This document shows positions 1-10,333 of a stretch of DNA of 64,000 bases, piece after piece. Source of the DNA: Zoogloea sp035335645 (GTDB taxonomy: Bacteria > Pseudomonadota > Gammaproteobacteria > Burkholderiales > Rhodocyclaceae); the NCBI GenBank assembly GCA_035335645.1, contig DAOQMM010000006.1:1-64000 (forward strand). The letters run 5' to 3'. Within the stretch, counting starts at the first letter, position 1; each line of letters opens with the position of its first letter. The notes below the pieces were generated by a model. It ran no database searches. It was not told where the DNA came from and saw only the letters and a program-made list of their open reading frames with translations. A program made the position numbers and the translations under genes.

Positions 1-147
1 ACAGACTGTGAGCGCTCGTCGACAAGGTCTGAGCACGGGTCATCATGATCTTTGCGCCCATGAACAGGCTTTGAGCGCCGGTGCACATCGTCTGTCGATG
101 GGGCCGACAAGGATGCGCGGGGGGCAGATGATTCAGGGCACGGCCCG
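1..147. repeat. 21-bp tandem repeat array A (about 7 diverged units)
   Basis: The sequence can be cut into seven consecutive 21-bp units with a shared core resembling ACAAGGTCTGAGCRCGGGT. Units are diverged (roughly half to two thirds identical by eye). Read on the plus strand, each unit encodes a heptad with Leu/Met at a fixed place (QGL, HDL, QAL, HRL, TRM). The same core, including the exact string GTGCACATCGTCTG, recurs in the array at 35667-35981. No spacer/repeat alternation is seen, so it is not CRISPR. The array may continue to the left of the window. Confidence 0.65.
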
Positions 148-209
148 GCTTGAGGGGGCCGCAAGCCGTGATGGAGAGGGCCGGCCGACCCGACCTGGTA
201 CCGTGGCCC

Positions 210-440
210 CGATCCGGTTCGGACGGTGCTGAATCGTATGTTGCCCCGTCCGAATTCGATTCGGACCGCTCCGATTGATACATGGCGCCCTCCGAATTCG
301 ATGTGGACGCCTCCGAATCGAATTCGGACCCGGCTGAATGCGATGTGGACGGCTCCGATTCGTATGTGGACGGCTCTGAATCGAATATGGACCGCTCCGA
401 TTTCAATTCGGAGCGGTCCACATCACATTCTGCCTGCTGC
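210..440. repeat. 21-bp tandem repeat array B (about 11 diverged units)
   Basis: Eleven 21-bp units with a core like GAATCGWATGTGGACSGCTC run from 210 to 440. It follows array A on nearly the same 21-bp phase, separated by about 63 bp of degenerate sequence (three unit lengths). In one plus frame it reads as an SESNVDG-like acidic heptad, in another as WTAPNRI-like. No frame has a convincing start or ribosome binding site, so I treat it as a DNA repeat. The end (399-419) is locally palindromic (GGACCGCTCC near 389 against GGAGCGGTCC at 410). Confidence 0.65.
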
Positions 441-543
441 GATTCCTTGAGCGGGGGGGCGTGTCGATCTGGGGCCGGCCGCCGGATCGAGGCCGCGGGC
501 GGCGAGGCCCGCGGGGAAAACTGCTGATGTCAGGTGCCGCGCG

Positions 544-1032
544 TCAATCCCGTCCGCGGCCATGGCCGTGACCGTGGCCGCCGCCGTGATCGTCCCGGCC
601 GCCGCCGCGGCGGTCGTCGTCGCGCCAGCCGTGATCGCGGTGATCGTGGTCAGGATGTGGGTCATATCCCCGATCACGCGGTTCGGGATAGCCCTGGCGT
701 TCGCGATACGCCGGGACGTACACGTTGTTGTACCAACGGTCCGTCACGAAATACACCGGCCGGCCGCAGGCGCCGTAATTGCGACAGTATCGCGACCAGT
801 TTTTCTGGTGGCCGGGCGGTACCCGCAGATAGACCGGTTCCATGTATCCGGGGCCGCTTTCGATGATGATGGGGCGGGCATTGATCAGTGCCGGGCGGGG
901 GAAGTCGCCGATATTCAGTTGCCCGTAGAAGCCCGGCTGTCCGACGCTGATCGAGACCCCGATGTCGGCGGCCTGGGCGTTGATGACTTCAAAAGAAAGC
1001 ATCGCTAGCACGCACGCGAATTTGACCTTCAA
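544..1032 (-). CDS. Exported protein with a His/Asp/Gly-rich tail, unknown function
   Basis: 162 residues. An N-terminal signal peptide is likely (MKVKFACVLAMLSFEVINAQA, cleaved after about residue 21). A 90-residue body follows with IGDFPRPALINARPIII and a Cys pair around RYCRNYGACGRP. The last 40 residues are a low-complexity tail rich in His, Asp, Gly and Arg (DHDHRDHGWRDDDRRGGG, then HGGGHGHGHGRG). Similar small periplasmic proteins occur in many betaproteobacteria without a known role. The tail could bind metal ions; that is inference. It stands alone between repeat array B and prfC. Confidence 0.7.
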   Translation of the reverse strand: MKVKFACVLAMLSFEVINAQAADIGVSISVGQPGFYGQLNIGDFPRPALINARPIIIESGPGYMEPVYLRVPPGHQKNWSRYCRNYGACGRPVYFVTDRWYNNVYVPAYRERQGYPEPRDRGYDPHPDHDHRDHGWRDDDRRGGGRDDHGGGHGHGHGRGRD

Positions 1033-1305
1033 GATGTTCCCCTTTCAGTGGTGGCGTCTGGCTCCTCGCGGTTCAAGGAGGCCAGGCGGGTCTGTTCCTC
1101 AAAAAATCATCGAAACCCCTTCAATGACGGCTGAGCTGCCGTGGACCTGAGCCGGGGCGATCGAGGCGGTGTCCGATTTGAGAGGGAGTTTGAGTCGGGA
1201 CGCGGCGGGCAAGTTCAGGCGCTCCCTTCCCGTGAAGGGGGCCGCAGGGGCGTCATCCCCGGGAGGGTGGGCCGGACGCCGTGTGCCGGCGCCCGTCCGT
1301 AACGC

Positions 1306-2877
<1,572 letters not shown>

Positions 2878-2980
2878 GGTGCGGTGCGGGAAAGGCAGAA
2901 AAGTCCGCGATTATACAAGCCCTTGCGCCGCGGGCCCCGTGTCTTCTCCGCGCTTCGGGCGCATGCGTGCTGCGGCGTGT

Positions 2981-3463
2981 TCAGAACTCCAGCAGCATCA
3001 GGCGCCGGCCGGCGCTTTCCAGCCTGCCGGCGGCGCGAAAGCCGAAGCGGGCGAAGCGCCGCGGGCGTGGGGTGGAGACGAGCACGCGGCCGTGCTCGAA
3101 GGTCTCCATCACCCAGGCGACGCGGGTCATTACCAGGGCCCGCGCGATGCCCTGGCCACGGGCGTGTTCGGCGACCGCCGAGAGGTAGAGCAGGTGGGTG
3201 TCGCTGGCCCAGTCGGCGGCCTTGATGCCGCCCACGCCGAGCACTTCATCGTCGCGCCGGGCGATGAAGAAGCGCCGGTAATAGGGCAGCGGGGCGCTGT
3301 CGAGCTGGGACTGGATGCGCGCCGGGCCGTAGCGTTCCGGGTCGTCGAAGCTGGCCAGCAGGATGGCGGCGGCGGCCTCACGCAGGGGGCCGGGGCCGTC
3401 GTCGAGGGGGGTGATGACGACCCCGTCGGGCAGGTCGGAGGCAAGGCGGGCGCGGGCTTTCAT
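2981..3463 (-). CDS. GNAT-family N-acetyltransferase
   Basis: 160 residues with the GNAT fold signature: beta4 LYLSAVAEHARGQGIARALV, whose RGQGIA segment is the acetyl-CoA pyrophosphate loop (motif A), followed by helix 3. The substrate cannot be told from sequence. I chose the ATG at 3463 (MKARARLASDLPDG); the frame stays open further upstream, but that part would run into the assembly gap and shows no domain. It ends about 100 bp from the prfC start on the same strand. Confidence 0.8.
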   Translation of the reverse strand: MKARARLASDLPDGVVITPLDDGPGPLREAAAAILLASFDDPERYGPARIQSQLDSAPLPYYRRFFIARRDDEVLGVGGIKAADWASDTHLLYLSAVAEHARGQGIARALVMTRVAWVMETFEHGRVLVSTPRPRRFARFGFRAAGRLESAGRRLMLLEF

Positions 3464-3698
3464 CCGGCCATTGGAACCGCACCATGTTGCAGCCGTGTGG
3501 CTGTGGCGGGCAGGCCGGATGGAGCGCCCGGCGGGGCGCGTCCGGCAAAAAGATGTGTCGCCGACGGCTCTGCCTAAAGTTATAGCGGACGGCGGCCGTT
3601 GGTGACGCCAGAGCGGCCTCCCCGTATGGGTCGCCACCGACAGGAAAATGTCACCGCCTGCTTCAGCGACTGCCGATCCACATTTTGGACGTACTGCC

Positions 3699-4941
3699 AT
3701 GACCATCGTTAAACGCCTGCTCCTGCTCGTGGGAGCCGCCCTCATCAGTCTGCTCGCANNNNNNNNNNNNNNNNNNNNNNNNNNNNNNNNNNNNNNNNNN
3801 NNNNNNNNNNNNNNNNNNNNNNNNNNNNNNNNNNNNNNNNNNNNNNNNNNNNNNNNNNGCACGGGATTCGGCCACCTGGTTTGCGGTGGGCATCCTGGTG
3901 GTGGCCTGTGCTGCGATGGGGGTGATCAGCCTGATGACGATCCGCGCCATCGCCGGCCGGCTCGAGGAGGCCAACGCCCTGGCAGCCCGTGTGGCGGCCG
4001 GCGACCTGACAGGCGGCAAGGCGTCACCGAACAGCGGTTCGGACGAGATCGGCCAGCTGCTGGCCTCCCTGGACGCGATGCGAGTGGATCTGGCCCAGAC
4101 GATTTCGGGCATCGCCACGAATGCGGAGAACGTGGTGGGCTACGCGGCCCAGCTGTCGTCGGCGGCCCAGCAGGTGTCGGTGAGCACCGAACAGCAGTCG
4201 CGCAACACGGCGGCGGCGGCGGCGGCGGTGGAAGAACTGACGGTGAGCATCGACCACGTGGGTTCCAGCGCCGGCGATGCCCGCGTGCGGGCGGCCGATG
4301 CGGGCAGCAAGGCGGTGGACAGTGCCCGGGGCGTGGATACCGCGGCCGACAAGGTGGGGCAGGTGGCGAACCAGGTGGAGACCACCTCGCAGCAGATCCA
4401 GACCCTGTCCCAGCAGGTGCAGCAGATCGACAAGATCACGACGGTGATCCGTGAAGTGGCGGATCAGACCAATCTGCTGGCGCTCAATGCGGCCATCGAG
4501 GCGGCCCGGGCCGGCGAGCAGGGCCGCGGCTTTGCGGTGGTGGCCGACGAGGTGCGCAAGCTGGCGGAACGCACCACCAGTTCGGTGCAGGAAATCAGCA
4601 ACGTGGTGGGCGCGATCCAGCAGGGCGCGGTGGGCGCGGTGAACAGCATGCAGGTGAGCCGCGATCTGGTGGCGGCGGTGGTGGGCTCGGCGCGGACGGC
4701 GAGCGAATCCATGAGCGAGATCCGCGAATCCGCGTCCACCATGAGCGGCGTGATCGAGAGCATCTCCGATGCCTTGCAGGAACAACGGGCGGCGTCCACC
4801 GAGCTGGCCCGCAACGTGGAATCCATCGCCCAGATGTCCGAGGAGAATGCGGCGGCCGTGGGGTCGGTGGCCGAGACGGCCCATCGTCTGTCGTCGGTGT
4901 CGGACGCCCTCAAGTCAAACGTGGCGCGCTTCCGCGTCTGA
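3699..4941 (+). CDS. Methyl-accepting chemotaxis protein, interrupted by an assembly gap
   Basis: The first 20 codons (MTIVKRLLLLVGAALISLLA) form the N-terminal signal-anchor helix. After the 100-N gap the reading continues in another nominal frame with a second membrane helix (TWFAVGILVVACAAMGVISLMTI), a HAMP domain (about 3950-4080) and the cytoplasmic signalling domain with the hairpin tip VIREVADQTNLLALNAAIEAARAGEQGRGFAVVADEVRKLAERT. The protein transduces ligand binding to CheA/CheW. The whole periplasmic sensor domain (usually about 150 residues) is missing from the assembly, so ligand class cannot be inferred. No C-terminal CheR-binding pentapeptide is seen. The frame change across the Ns is not evidence of a frameshift. 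Confidence 0.9.
3759..3858. other. Assembly gap (100 N)
   Basis: Exactly 100 Ns, the conventional placeholder for a gap of unknown size. It falls between the first and second membrane helices of the chemoreceptor, where about 450 bp of periplasmic domain would be expected, so the true missing length is probably larger than 100 bp. Confidence 0.98.
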
Positions 4942-5035
4942 GTGCATCGCCCGTCCGCCGCGGCCGCCCGAAGCGATGAGCTTCCGGCGGCCGCGGTGTT
5001 TTGAGGAGGCGCTTGCGCGGCCGGGGCCGGGCGGG

Positions 5036-6160
5036 TCAGAAGGGGCGGGCGAGGGCCGCGGACTGCTTCGGGTCGCGGAACACCAGCGGCTGGGCAGTCG
5101 GCTGCTCGGCGGCCTGCAGGGCGGTCTGGATGAGGGCGTGGTCCGGCGACTTGGGACACACCGGGTCGGTGGCGTCCGGGTTGCCGGTGAGCATGAAGGC
5201 CTGGCAGCGGCAGCCGCCGTGGTCGGCTTCCTTGTCGGGGCAGCTCCGGCACGGGTCGGGCAGCCAGGCGGTGCCCCGGTAGCGGTTGAAGAGGGGTGAG
5301 TCGTGCCAGATCCACGCCAGGTCGTGGGCGCGGACGTCGGGGAAATCCAGTCCGGGCAGCATGCGCGCGGTGTGGCAGGGCAGGGCGAGGCCGTCCGGCG
5401 TGATGGCAAGGAAGACTTCGCCCCAGCCGTTCATGCACTTCTTGGGGGCCGTGGAGGCGTAGTCCGGCGTGACGAAGAGGATGCGCATGGCCTTGCCGAG
5501 GCGGACGCGCCAGCGTTCGGTGACCCGCTCGGCTTCGGCGAGCTGGGCGGCGGTCGGCATGAGGGCGGCGCGGTTGAGGTAGGCCCAGCCGTGGTACTGG
5601 GTGTTGGCCAGCTCCAGGTATTCGGCGCCGATCTCCGCGGCCATCTCGATGATGCGGTCCAGGTGCTCGATGTTGCCCCGGTGGAGCACGCAGTTGATCA
5701 CCGTGGGGTAGCCGGCGGCCTTGGTGAGGGCCGCGACGCGGCGCTTCAGATCAAAGGTGCGGGTGTTCGTGATGAGGTCGTTGGCCTCGCGGGTGGCGTC
5801 CTGGAAGGAAAGCTGGATGTGGTCCAGACCGGCGTCCTTGAGGGCCGCGAGGCGCGCTTCGGTGAGGCCCACGCCGGAGGTGATGAGGTTGGTGTAGAAG
5901 CCCAGGCGGCGGGCTTCGGCGACGAGGATCTCGATGTCGTCCCGCAGCAGGGGCTCGCCGCCGGAGAGGCCGAACTGGGCGGCGCCGAGGGCGCGGGCCT
6001 GGCGGATCACGTGCAGCCAGTCGTCGGTGGAGAGCTCCGGCCCGGCCTGGGCGAAATCCACCGGGTTGTAGCAGAAGGGGCAGTGCAGCGGGCAGCGGTA
6101 GGTGACCTCGGCGAGCAGCCACAGGGGGCCGGGGCGCGGCGGGATGAGGAGCGCTTCCAT
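5036..6160 (-). CDS. pqqE: PQQ biosynthesis radical SAM enzyme PqqE
   Basis: 374 residues. PqqE makes the C-C bond between Glu and Tyr of the PqqA peptide, with PqqD presenting the substrate. The radical SAM motif CxxxCxxC is C23-PLH-C27-PF-C30, followed by the GGEPLL motif. The C-terminal SPASM region has the expected cysteines (KKCMNGWGEV, ALPCHTARM, CRSCPDKE, GGCRCQAF, VCPKSP) for auxiliary Fe-S clusters. I chose the ATG giving MEALLIPPRPGPLW, which lies 10 bp after the pqqD stop and matches family starts. Last gene of the pqqABCDE operon. Confidence 0.97.
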   Translation of the reverse strand: MEALLIPPRPGPLWLLAEVTYRCPLHCPFCYNPVDFAQAGPELSTDDWLHVIRQARALGAAQFGLSGGEPLLRDDIEILVAEARRLGFYTNLITSGVGLTEARLAALKDAGLDHIQLSFQDATREANDLITNTRTFDLKRRVAALTKAAGYPTVINCVLHRGNIEHLDRIIEMAAEIGAEYLELANTQYHGWAYLNRAALMPTAAQLAEAERVTERWRVRLGKAMRILFVTPDYASTAPKKCMNGWGEVFLAITPDGLALPCHTARMLPGLDFPDVRAHDLAWIWHDSPLFNRYRGTAWLPDPCRSCPDKEADHGGCRCQAFMLTGNPDATDPVCPKSPDHALIQTALQAAEQPTAQPLVFRDPKQSAALARPF

Positions 6161-6170
6161 CGCGGGGCTT

Positions 6171-6455
6171 TCAGGTCGGGGTCCAGTCGATCCAGCTGCG
6201 CTCTTCGGCGAGGCGCAGGAAGGCCTCCACGTCGGCGGTGAGGCTGCTGGCCTGGAAAGCGGCCTCCAGCTCGGCGACGATCTCGGCGACGCTGCGGGTG
6301 CCATCGCAGCGGGCGAGGATCTCGCCGGCGCTGCGGTTGAGCTTGACCATGCCTTCCGGGTAGAGCAGGACGTGGGCCTGCTGGGCGGGTTCCCACTGGA
6401 AGCGGAACAGGCGGCCGATGCGCGGATGGCTGGATGGGGCGGGCGTGGAATGCAT
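6171..6455 (-). CDS. pqqD: PqqA-binding chaperone PqqD
   Basis: 94 residues, the typical PqqD size. PqqD is a RiPP recognition element-type protein that binds the PqqA peptide and delivers it to PqqE. The family pattern is visible: RLFRFQWEPAQQAHVLLYPEG, then KLNRSAGEILARCDGTRSV and a C-terminal helix with FLRLAEERSWID. The start MHSTPAPSSHPR lies about 20 bp after the pqqC stop. It sits between pqqC and pqqE in the canonical order. Confidence 0.95.
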   Translation of the reverse strand: MHSTPAPSSHPRIGRLFRFQWEPAQQAHVLLYPEGMVKLNRSAGEILARCDGTRSVAEIVAELEAAFQASSLTADVEAFLRLAEERSWIDWTPT

Positions 6456-6475
6456 GGCGGGGGCTTTCCGTGGGT

Positions 6476-7198
6476 TCAGGCCGGGCGGCCGCCGGCGAGG
6501 CCGTAGTGCTGGGCCATGGCGTCGTTCATGGTCCACAGGATGTCGAGCTTGAACTTGAGGATGTCCAGGGCGCGTTGCTGGGCGGCGCGGGTGTCGAAGT
6601 AGGCGAGGGTGATGGCGAGGCCCTGTTCCACGTCGCGGCGGGCCTGGGTGACCCGGTTGCGGAAGTACTGCAGCCCGTCGGATTCGATCCACGGGTAATG
6701 CTCGGGCCAGTTGGCCAGGCGCTGCTTGTGGATGGTGGGGGCGAAGAGCTCGGTGAGGGAGGCGCACACGGCTTCCTGCCAGGGTCGCTGGCGGCAGAAG
6801 TTGAGGTAGGCGTCGCAGGCGAAGCGCACGGCGGGGAGGACGTGGCGCAGGTCGGTGATCTCGTCCCGGGCGAGGCCGACGGCCTGGCCCAGGCGCAGCC
6901 AGGCCTCGATACCGCCGGCGTCGTCGCCGTGGCCGTCGTGGTCGTGGATGCGCTGGATCCATTCGCGGCGGACCCCCCGGTCCGGGCAGTTGGCGAGGAT
7001 CGCGGCGTCCTTCTGGGGAATGATGATCTGGTAGTAGAAGCGGTTGGCCACCCAGCCACGGATCTGCTCCGGGCGCGCTCCACCCGTGTTGAGCAGGACG
7101 TTGAAGGGGTGGTGGATGTGGTAGGCCGCGCCCTTGTCGCGCAGCTGCGCTTCGAATTCGGCAGGCGTCCAGGGGGCGGGCTTCACGGGGGTGTTCAC
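6476..7198 (-). CDS. pqqC: Pyrroloquinoline-quinone synthase PqqC
   Basis: 240 residues. PqqC is the cofactor-free oxidase that closes the last ring in PQQ synthesis. Family features: AAYHIHHPFNVLLNTGG near the N-terminus, WVANRFYYQIIIPQKDAAILANC, RIHDHDGH and the C-terminal ILWTMNDAM. The best start is a GTG at 7198 (VNTPVKPAPWTPAEF) that overlaps the pqqB stop as GTGA, which fits translational coupling. No ATG lies at a suitable position. Confidence 0.95.
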   Translation of the reverse strand: MNTPVKPAPWTPAEFEAQLRDKGAAYHIHHPFNVLLNTGGARPEQIRGWVANRFYYQIIIPQKDAAILANCPDRGVRREWIQRIHDHDGHGDDAGGIEAWLRLGQAVGLARDEITDLRHVLPAVRFACDAYLNFCRQRPWQEAVCASLTELFAPTIHKQRLANWPEHYPWIESDGLQYFRNRVTQARRDVEQGLAITLAYFDTRAAQQRALDILKFKLDILWTMNDAMAQHYGLAGGRPA

Positions 7199-8112
7199 AG
7201 GGCGATCTCCATGCCGTCGCAGGCCACTTCGATGCCGGCGGCGGTGAGGGTGGCCCGCTCCGGCGAGTCTTCGTCGAGGATCGGGTTGGTGTTGTTGATG
7301 TGGATGAGGACGCGCCGGACGTGGCGCGGCAGGCGGGCGAGCTGTTCGATCATGCCGCCGGGGCCGCTCTGGGCCAGGTGGCCGATGTCGCGGGCGCGCT
7401 TGGTCGACAGGCCCAGGCGGATCATCTCGTCGTCGGTCCAGAAGGTGCCGTCCACCAGCACGCAGTCGGCGCCGGCCATGGCGTCGAAGACGGCGTCGTC
7501 CACCTCGGCCAGGCCCGGTGCGTAGAACACCCGGCGGCCGCTGGCGGGGTCGCGGATGGTGAGGCCGATGTTGTCGCCGGGCACAGGCTGGCCGCGGTGG
7601 GGCGAGTAGGGCGGCGCGGCGGAGAGCAGGGGCATCGCGCGCCACTCCAGTGCCTCGGCGCCCTGGGGCCGGAACACGCGGCCGTCGAGGGGGATGGCGC
7701 GGCGGTCGATGCCGCAGTAGTGGTCGAGCAGGTGCAGGATGGGGTTGCCGCGGGTGAGGTCTTCATAGACCGGGTCGGTGGTCCACACCGGCCACGGGCT
7801 GCCCTTCTCGCGCAGCATGTAGAGGCCGGTGGTGTGGTCGATCTGGGCGTCCACCAGCACGATGGATTCCACGCCGCAGCCGCGCAGGCCGTCGGTGGGC
7901 CAGGTGCCGGCAAAGGCCTGGAACTGCTGGAGGATGTCCGGTGAGGCATTGACCAGGGTCCAGCGGGCGCCGTCGGCGCTCACGGCGATGGACGACTGGG
8001 TGCGGCGGCGGGCCGACAGGCTGCCGTCGCGCAGGCCGCGGCAATTGCGGCAGTTGCAGTTCCACTGGGGAAATCCGCCGCCGGCAGCGGCGCCGAGCAC
8101 ATGAACGCGCAT
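7195..8112 (-). CDS. pqqB: PQQ biosynthesis protein PqqB (metallo-beta-lactamase fold)
   Basis: 305 residues, the normal PqqB length. It starts MRVHVLGAAAGGGFPQWNCNCRNCRG: the CNCRNC cluster is the family's structural Zn site. Further in are the metallo-beta-lactamase-like HTTGLYML (a degenerate metal site) and a C-terminal HINNTNPILDEDS. Recent work on the family assigns PqqB a role in hydroxylating the cross-linked Glu-Tyr intermediate. It begins about 80 bp after pqqA and overlaps pqqC by 4 bp. Confidence 0.97.
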   Translation of the reverse strand: MRVHVLGAAAGGGFPQWNCNCRNCRGLRDGSLSARRRTQSSIAVSADGARWTLVNASPDILQQFQAFAGTWPTDGLRGCGVESIVLVDAQIDHTTGLYMLREKGSPWPVWTTDPVYEDLTRGNPILHLLDHYCGIDRRAIPLDGRVFRPQGAEALEWRAMPLLSAAPPYSPHRGQPVPGDNIGLTIRDPASGRRVFYAPGLAEVDDAVFDAMAGADCVLVDGTFWTDDEMIRLGLSTKRARDIGHLAQSGPGGMIEQLARLPRHVRRVLIHINNTNPILDEDSPERATLTAAGIEVACDGMEIAL

Positions 8113-8191
8113 GGGTCGAGATTGGCGTGGGTTGGTGAAGGCGGGACGGCCGCCCAGGGGGGCTGAAGCGGCCGATCGCGGCGCCAGGGCG

Positions 8192-8266
8192 TTACTTGGC
8201 GGCGATGTACATCGTGATTTCGAAGCCGAAACGCAGGTCGCAGGCGTGCGGGGTGGTCCAGGTCAT
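8192..8266 (-). CDS. pqqA: PQQ precursor peptide PqqA
   Basis: A 24-codon gene found by reading upstream of pqqB. The peptide is MTWTTPHACDLRFGFEITMY followed by IAAK. The EITMY block carries the Glu and Tyr, three residues apart (E16 and Y20), that PqqE cross-links to form PQQ. A strong ribosome binding site (AGAGGAGA) lies about 6 bp before the ATG. Length and order (pqqA upstream of pqqB) match the family exactly. Confidence 0.96.
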   Translation of the reverse strand: MTWTTPHACDLRFGFEITMYIAAK

Positions 8267-8457
8267 GACGTGTCTCCTCTTGAGGGGTGGATGAAACGGC
8301 CGGCGCTTGCCGATCCGTGGAGCGTAGTGTGGGGACGGCCCGCGCGGCCCGCCTCACGAAAATCATGAATTTGCGGCGGTGGGCTGGCGGTGTCCGGCGA
8401 GGGTGGCGACACTGGCAGGGTGCGGCCGGTGCGCCGCGGTTCCGTCGATCCCTCTCC

Positions 8458-9387
8458 ATGTCCCCGTCACCCGCCTGTGCCGTGCCTGCGGCGTTTTATC
8501 TGGACGTCTCCGACGGCCATCGTCTCTTCGTGGCGACTGCCGGTGCGCCCGGCGGCGAGCCGGTGCTGGTGCTCCACGGCGGCCCCGGCAGCGGCTGTTC
8601 GCCGCGCCTGGCGGAGCTCTACGATCCCGCCCGCCACTGGCTGGTGATGCCCGACCAGCGCGGCGCCGGCCGCTCCGCGCCGGCAGGCGCCTGCCATGCC
8701 AACACGACCGCCCACCTTATCGCCGACCTGGAGCGCCTGCGCCGCCACCTGGGCATCGCCCGCTGGCGGGTGACGGGCGGATCCTGGGGCGCGACCCTCG
8801 CGCTGCTCTACGCCGCGGCCCATCCCGCGGCGGTCAGCGGTGTCGTTGCGCGCAGCGTCTTCCTGCCGGGTGCCGGCAACGTGGCGGCTTTCTTCGCCGC
8901 CGGGGGCGACGTTCCGGCCGAGCGGGTCGCCCTGGCCGACGCGGCCGGCTGCCCGGCCGGTGGCGATGTGCTGGCCGCGCTGGCCCGACGTCTGGACGAT
9001 CCCGAGCCGGCCCGCGCCGTGCGCGCGGCCGTGGCCTGGGCGGCCTACGAACGCGCCCTGGCGGAACCCGAGGCGCCGCCGCAGGCCGACCTGGACGCCG
9101 CTGCGGCGGAGTGCCTGGTGCGCAAGTACCGGGTGCAGGCCCACTACCTGCAAGCGGGCGCCTTCGTCACCGAGGCCGGCTTTCTGGATGCCTGTGCGAG
9201 CCTGCCCGGAGTGCCGGTGACCCTGATCCACGGCCGCCTCGACCGGGTCTGCCCGCCGGACAACGCCCGTCGCGTGCACGCCCGCATTCCCGGCAGTCGG
9301 CTGGTGTGGGTGGATGGCTGCGGGCACGCGGCCTTCCATCCGGGGATGGTGGCGGCGTGGCGGCAGGCGCTGGGGGGCGCGGGCTGA
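8458..9387 (+). CDS. Proline iminopeptidase-like alpha/beta hydrolase
   Basis: 309 residues, like bacterial prolyl aminopeptidases (family S33). The oxyanion-hole motif HGGPGSG is at residues 40-46, DQRGAGRS near 66-73, the nucleophile elbow GGSWGATLAL with S109, the acid in HGRLDRVCP and the His in DGCGHAAF. It removes N-terminal proline (or related) residues in the cytoplasm. I chose the ATG at 8458 (MSPSPACAVPAAFYLDV); an upstream in-frame start would add residues not seen in the family. It is divergent from pqqA. A link to PQQ peptide processing is possible, but only proximity supports it. Confidence 0.85.
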   Translation: MSPSPACAVPAAFYLDVSDGHRLFVATAGAPGGEPVLVLHGGPGSGCSPRLAELYDPARHWLVMPDQRGAGRSAPAGACHANTTAHLIADLERLRRHLGIARWRVTGGSWGATLALLYAAAHPAAVSGVVARSVFLPGAGNVAAFFAAGGDVPAERVALADAAGCPAGGDVLAALARRLDDPEPARAVRAAVAWAAYERALAEPEAPPQADLDAAAAECLVRKYRVQAHYLQAGAFVTEAGFLDACASLPGVPVTLIHGRLDRVCPPDNARRVHARIPGSRLVWVDGCGHAAFHPGMVAAWRQALGGAG

Positions 9388-9721
9388 GGGTGCTCGCTAA
9401 AGGCGTGCCGTGTCGCGGGGACGGTCGTGCAAGCTGAGCCGCCTTGCGGCAGCGTCGGGAGGGCGTGTCGGCCAGCGCTCCGTCAGACCCGCGCCACGGG
9501 CGCATACGGCGCGCTGCGGCGGAACCCCGCGCCGCGCGCGGCGGGGTATTTCGAAGGATTGCGCCGCGCTGCCGGGCCCCGGCACCTTCCACGGCGTGGC
9601 GCGGTCGTTAAAATAGTGAACGACGTACAAAAATAAACATGGTAATTTATTGACCTTCGTATCAATTTCAAGCCTTGCCCTCCGCCTGCGGCCGGGCATC
9701 GATCACTGAGGTCTGTCATCC
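9388..9721. promoter_or_regulatory. Intergenic region with candidate TetR operator at 9604-9624
   Basis: No gene is seen in these 334 bp. An AT-rich stretch (9605-9670) stands out. It contains an inverted repeat with arms GTCGTT (9604-9609) and AACGAC (9619-9624) separated by 9 bp, about 100 bp before the TetR gene. TetR-family repressors often bind such a site in their own promoter. This is a candidate only. Confidence 0.35.
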
Positions 9722-10333
9722 ATGTCCACGCCCCCCCGTTCCGATCCAGGCCGCCGTGAGCGCAAGCGGCTCCTGCAGCTCGACCATCTCGCCGACACGG
9801 CCTGGGCGCTGTTTGACGCGGAAGGTTATGAGGCCGTGACGATGGAGCGCATCGCGGCGGTGGCGGACGTGGCCAAGGGCACGCTGTACAAGCACTTCCC
9901 GGTCAAGGAGGCCTTGCTGCGTCATCGTTTCCACCGGGAACTGCGTGAGGGGCTGGAGCGCCTGCAGCCGGTGGTGCTCGCCGAGGCGCCGGGGGCGGCC
10001 CGATTGAGGCGTTTCTTCGATCTGAGTGCGCAGTGGAGCGAGCGGCATCGGGAAACGCTCCTGCCCTATGTGCGTTTTCGTCTTGCGGAGCCCTGCCACG
10101 GGGACGATTCGCAGCGCAGCGGGCTGGCGCAGGTGTTTACCGGGCTGATCGCGGACGGTCAGGGCGCCGGCGGATTTCGCACCGACATCGGGGCGGAGGT
10201 GCTGGCGAATTACCTGGAATTCCTCTATCTGGCGTCGCTGTTGCGCTGGCTGACCGGCGCCACCCCGGTGCTGCAGGCGGAGTTCGAGCGGATGCTGGCG
10301 GTCTTCCTGGGCGGGCTGGAGGTGCGTTCATGA
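9722..10333 (+). CDS. TetR/AcrR-family transcriptional regulator
   Basis: 203 residues. The N-terminal helix-turn-helix is clear (AVTMERIAAVADVAKGTLYKHF, residues about 38-59), followed by a ligand-binding domain with no recognisable specificity. Its stop overlaps the start of the PEP-utilising enzyme gene (ATGA), so the two are co-transcribed and the regulator probably controls that enzyme. The palindrome at 9604-9624 is a candidate operator. Confidence 0.9.
   Translation: MSTPPRSDPGRRERKRLLQLDHLADTAWALFDAEGYEAVTMERIAAVADVAKGTLYKHFPVKEALLRHRFHRELREGLERLQPVVLAEAPGAARLRRFFDLSAQWSERHRETLLPYVRFRLAEPCHGDDSQRSGLAQVFTGLIADGQGAGGFRTDIGAEVLANYLEFLYLASLLRWLTGATPVLQAEFERMLAVFLGGLEVRS

Noticed and set aside
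1..440. CRISPR array
   Set aside because: Units are contiguous 21-mers with diverged sequence, without constant repeats or unique spacers, and no cas genes are near.
3648..4454. Frameshift in the chemoreceptor gene
   Set aside because: The frame change coincides with the 100-N placeholder, whose length is arbitrary.
9650..9665. TTGACcttcgtATCAA as an Fnr site before the TetR gene
   Set aside because: Half-sites are separated by 6 bp instead of 4.
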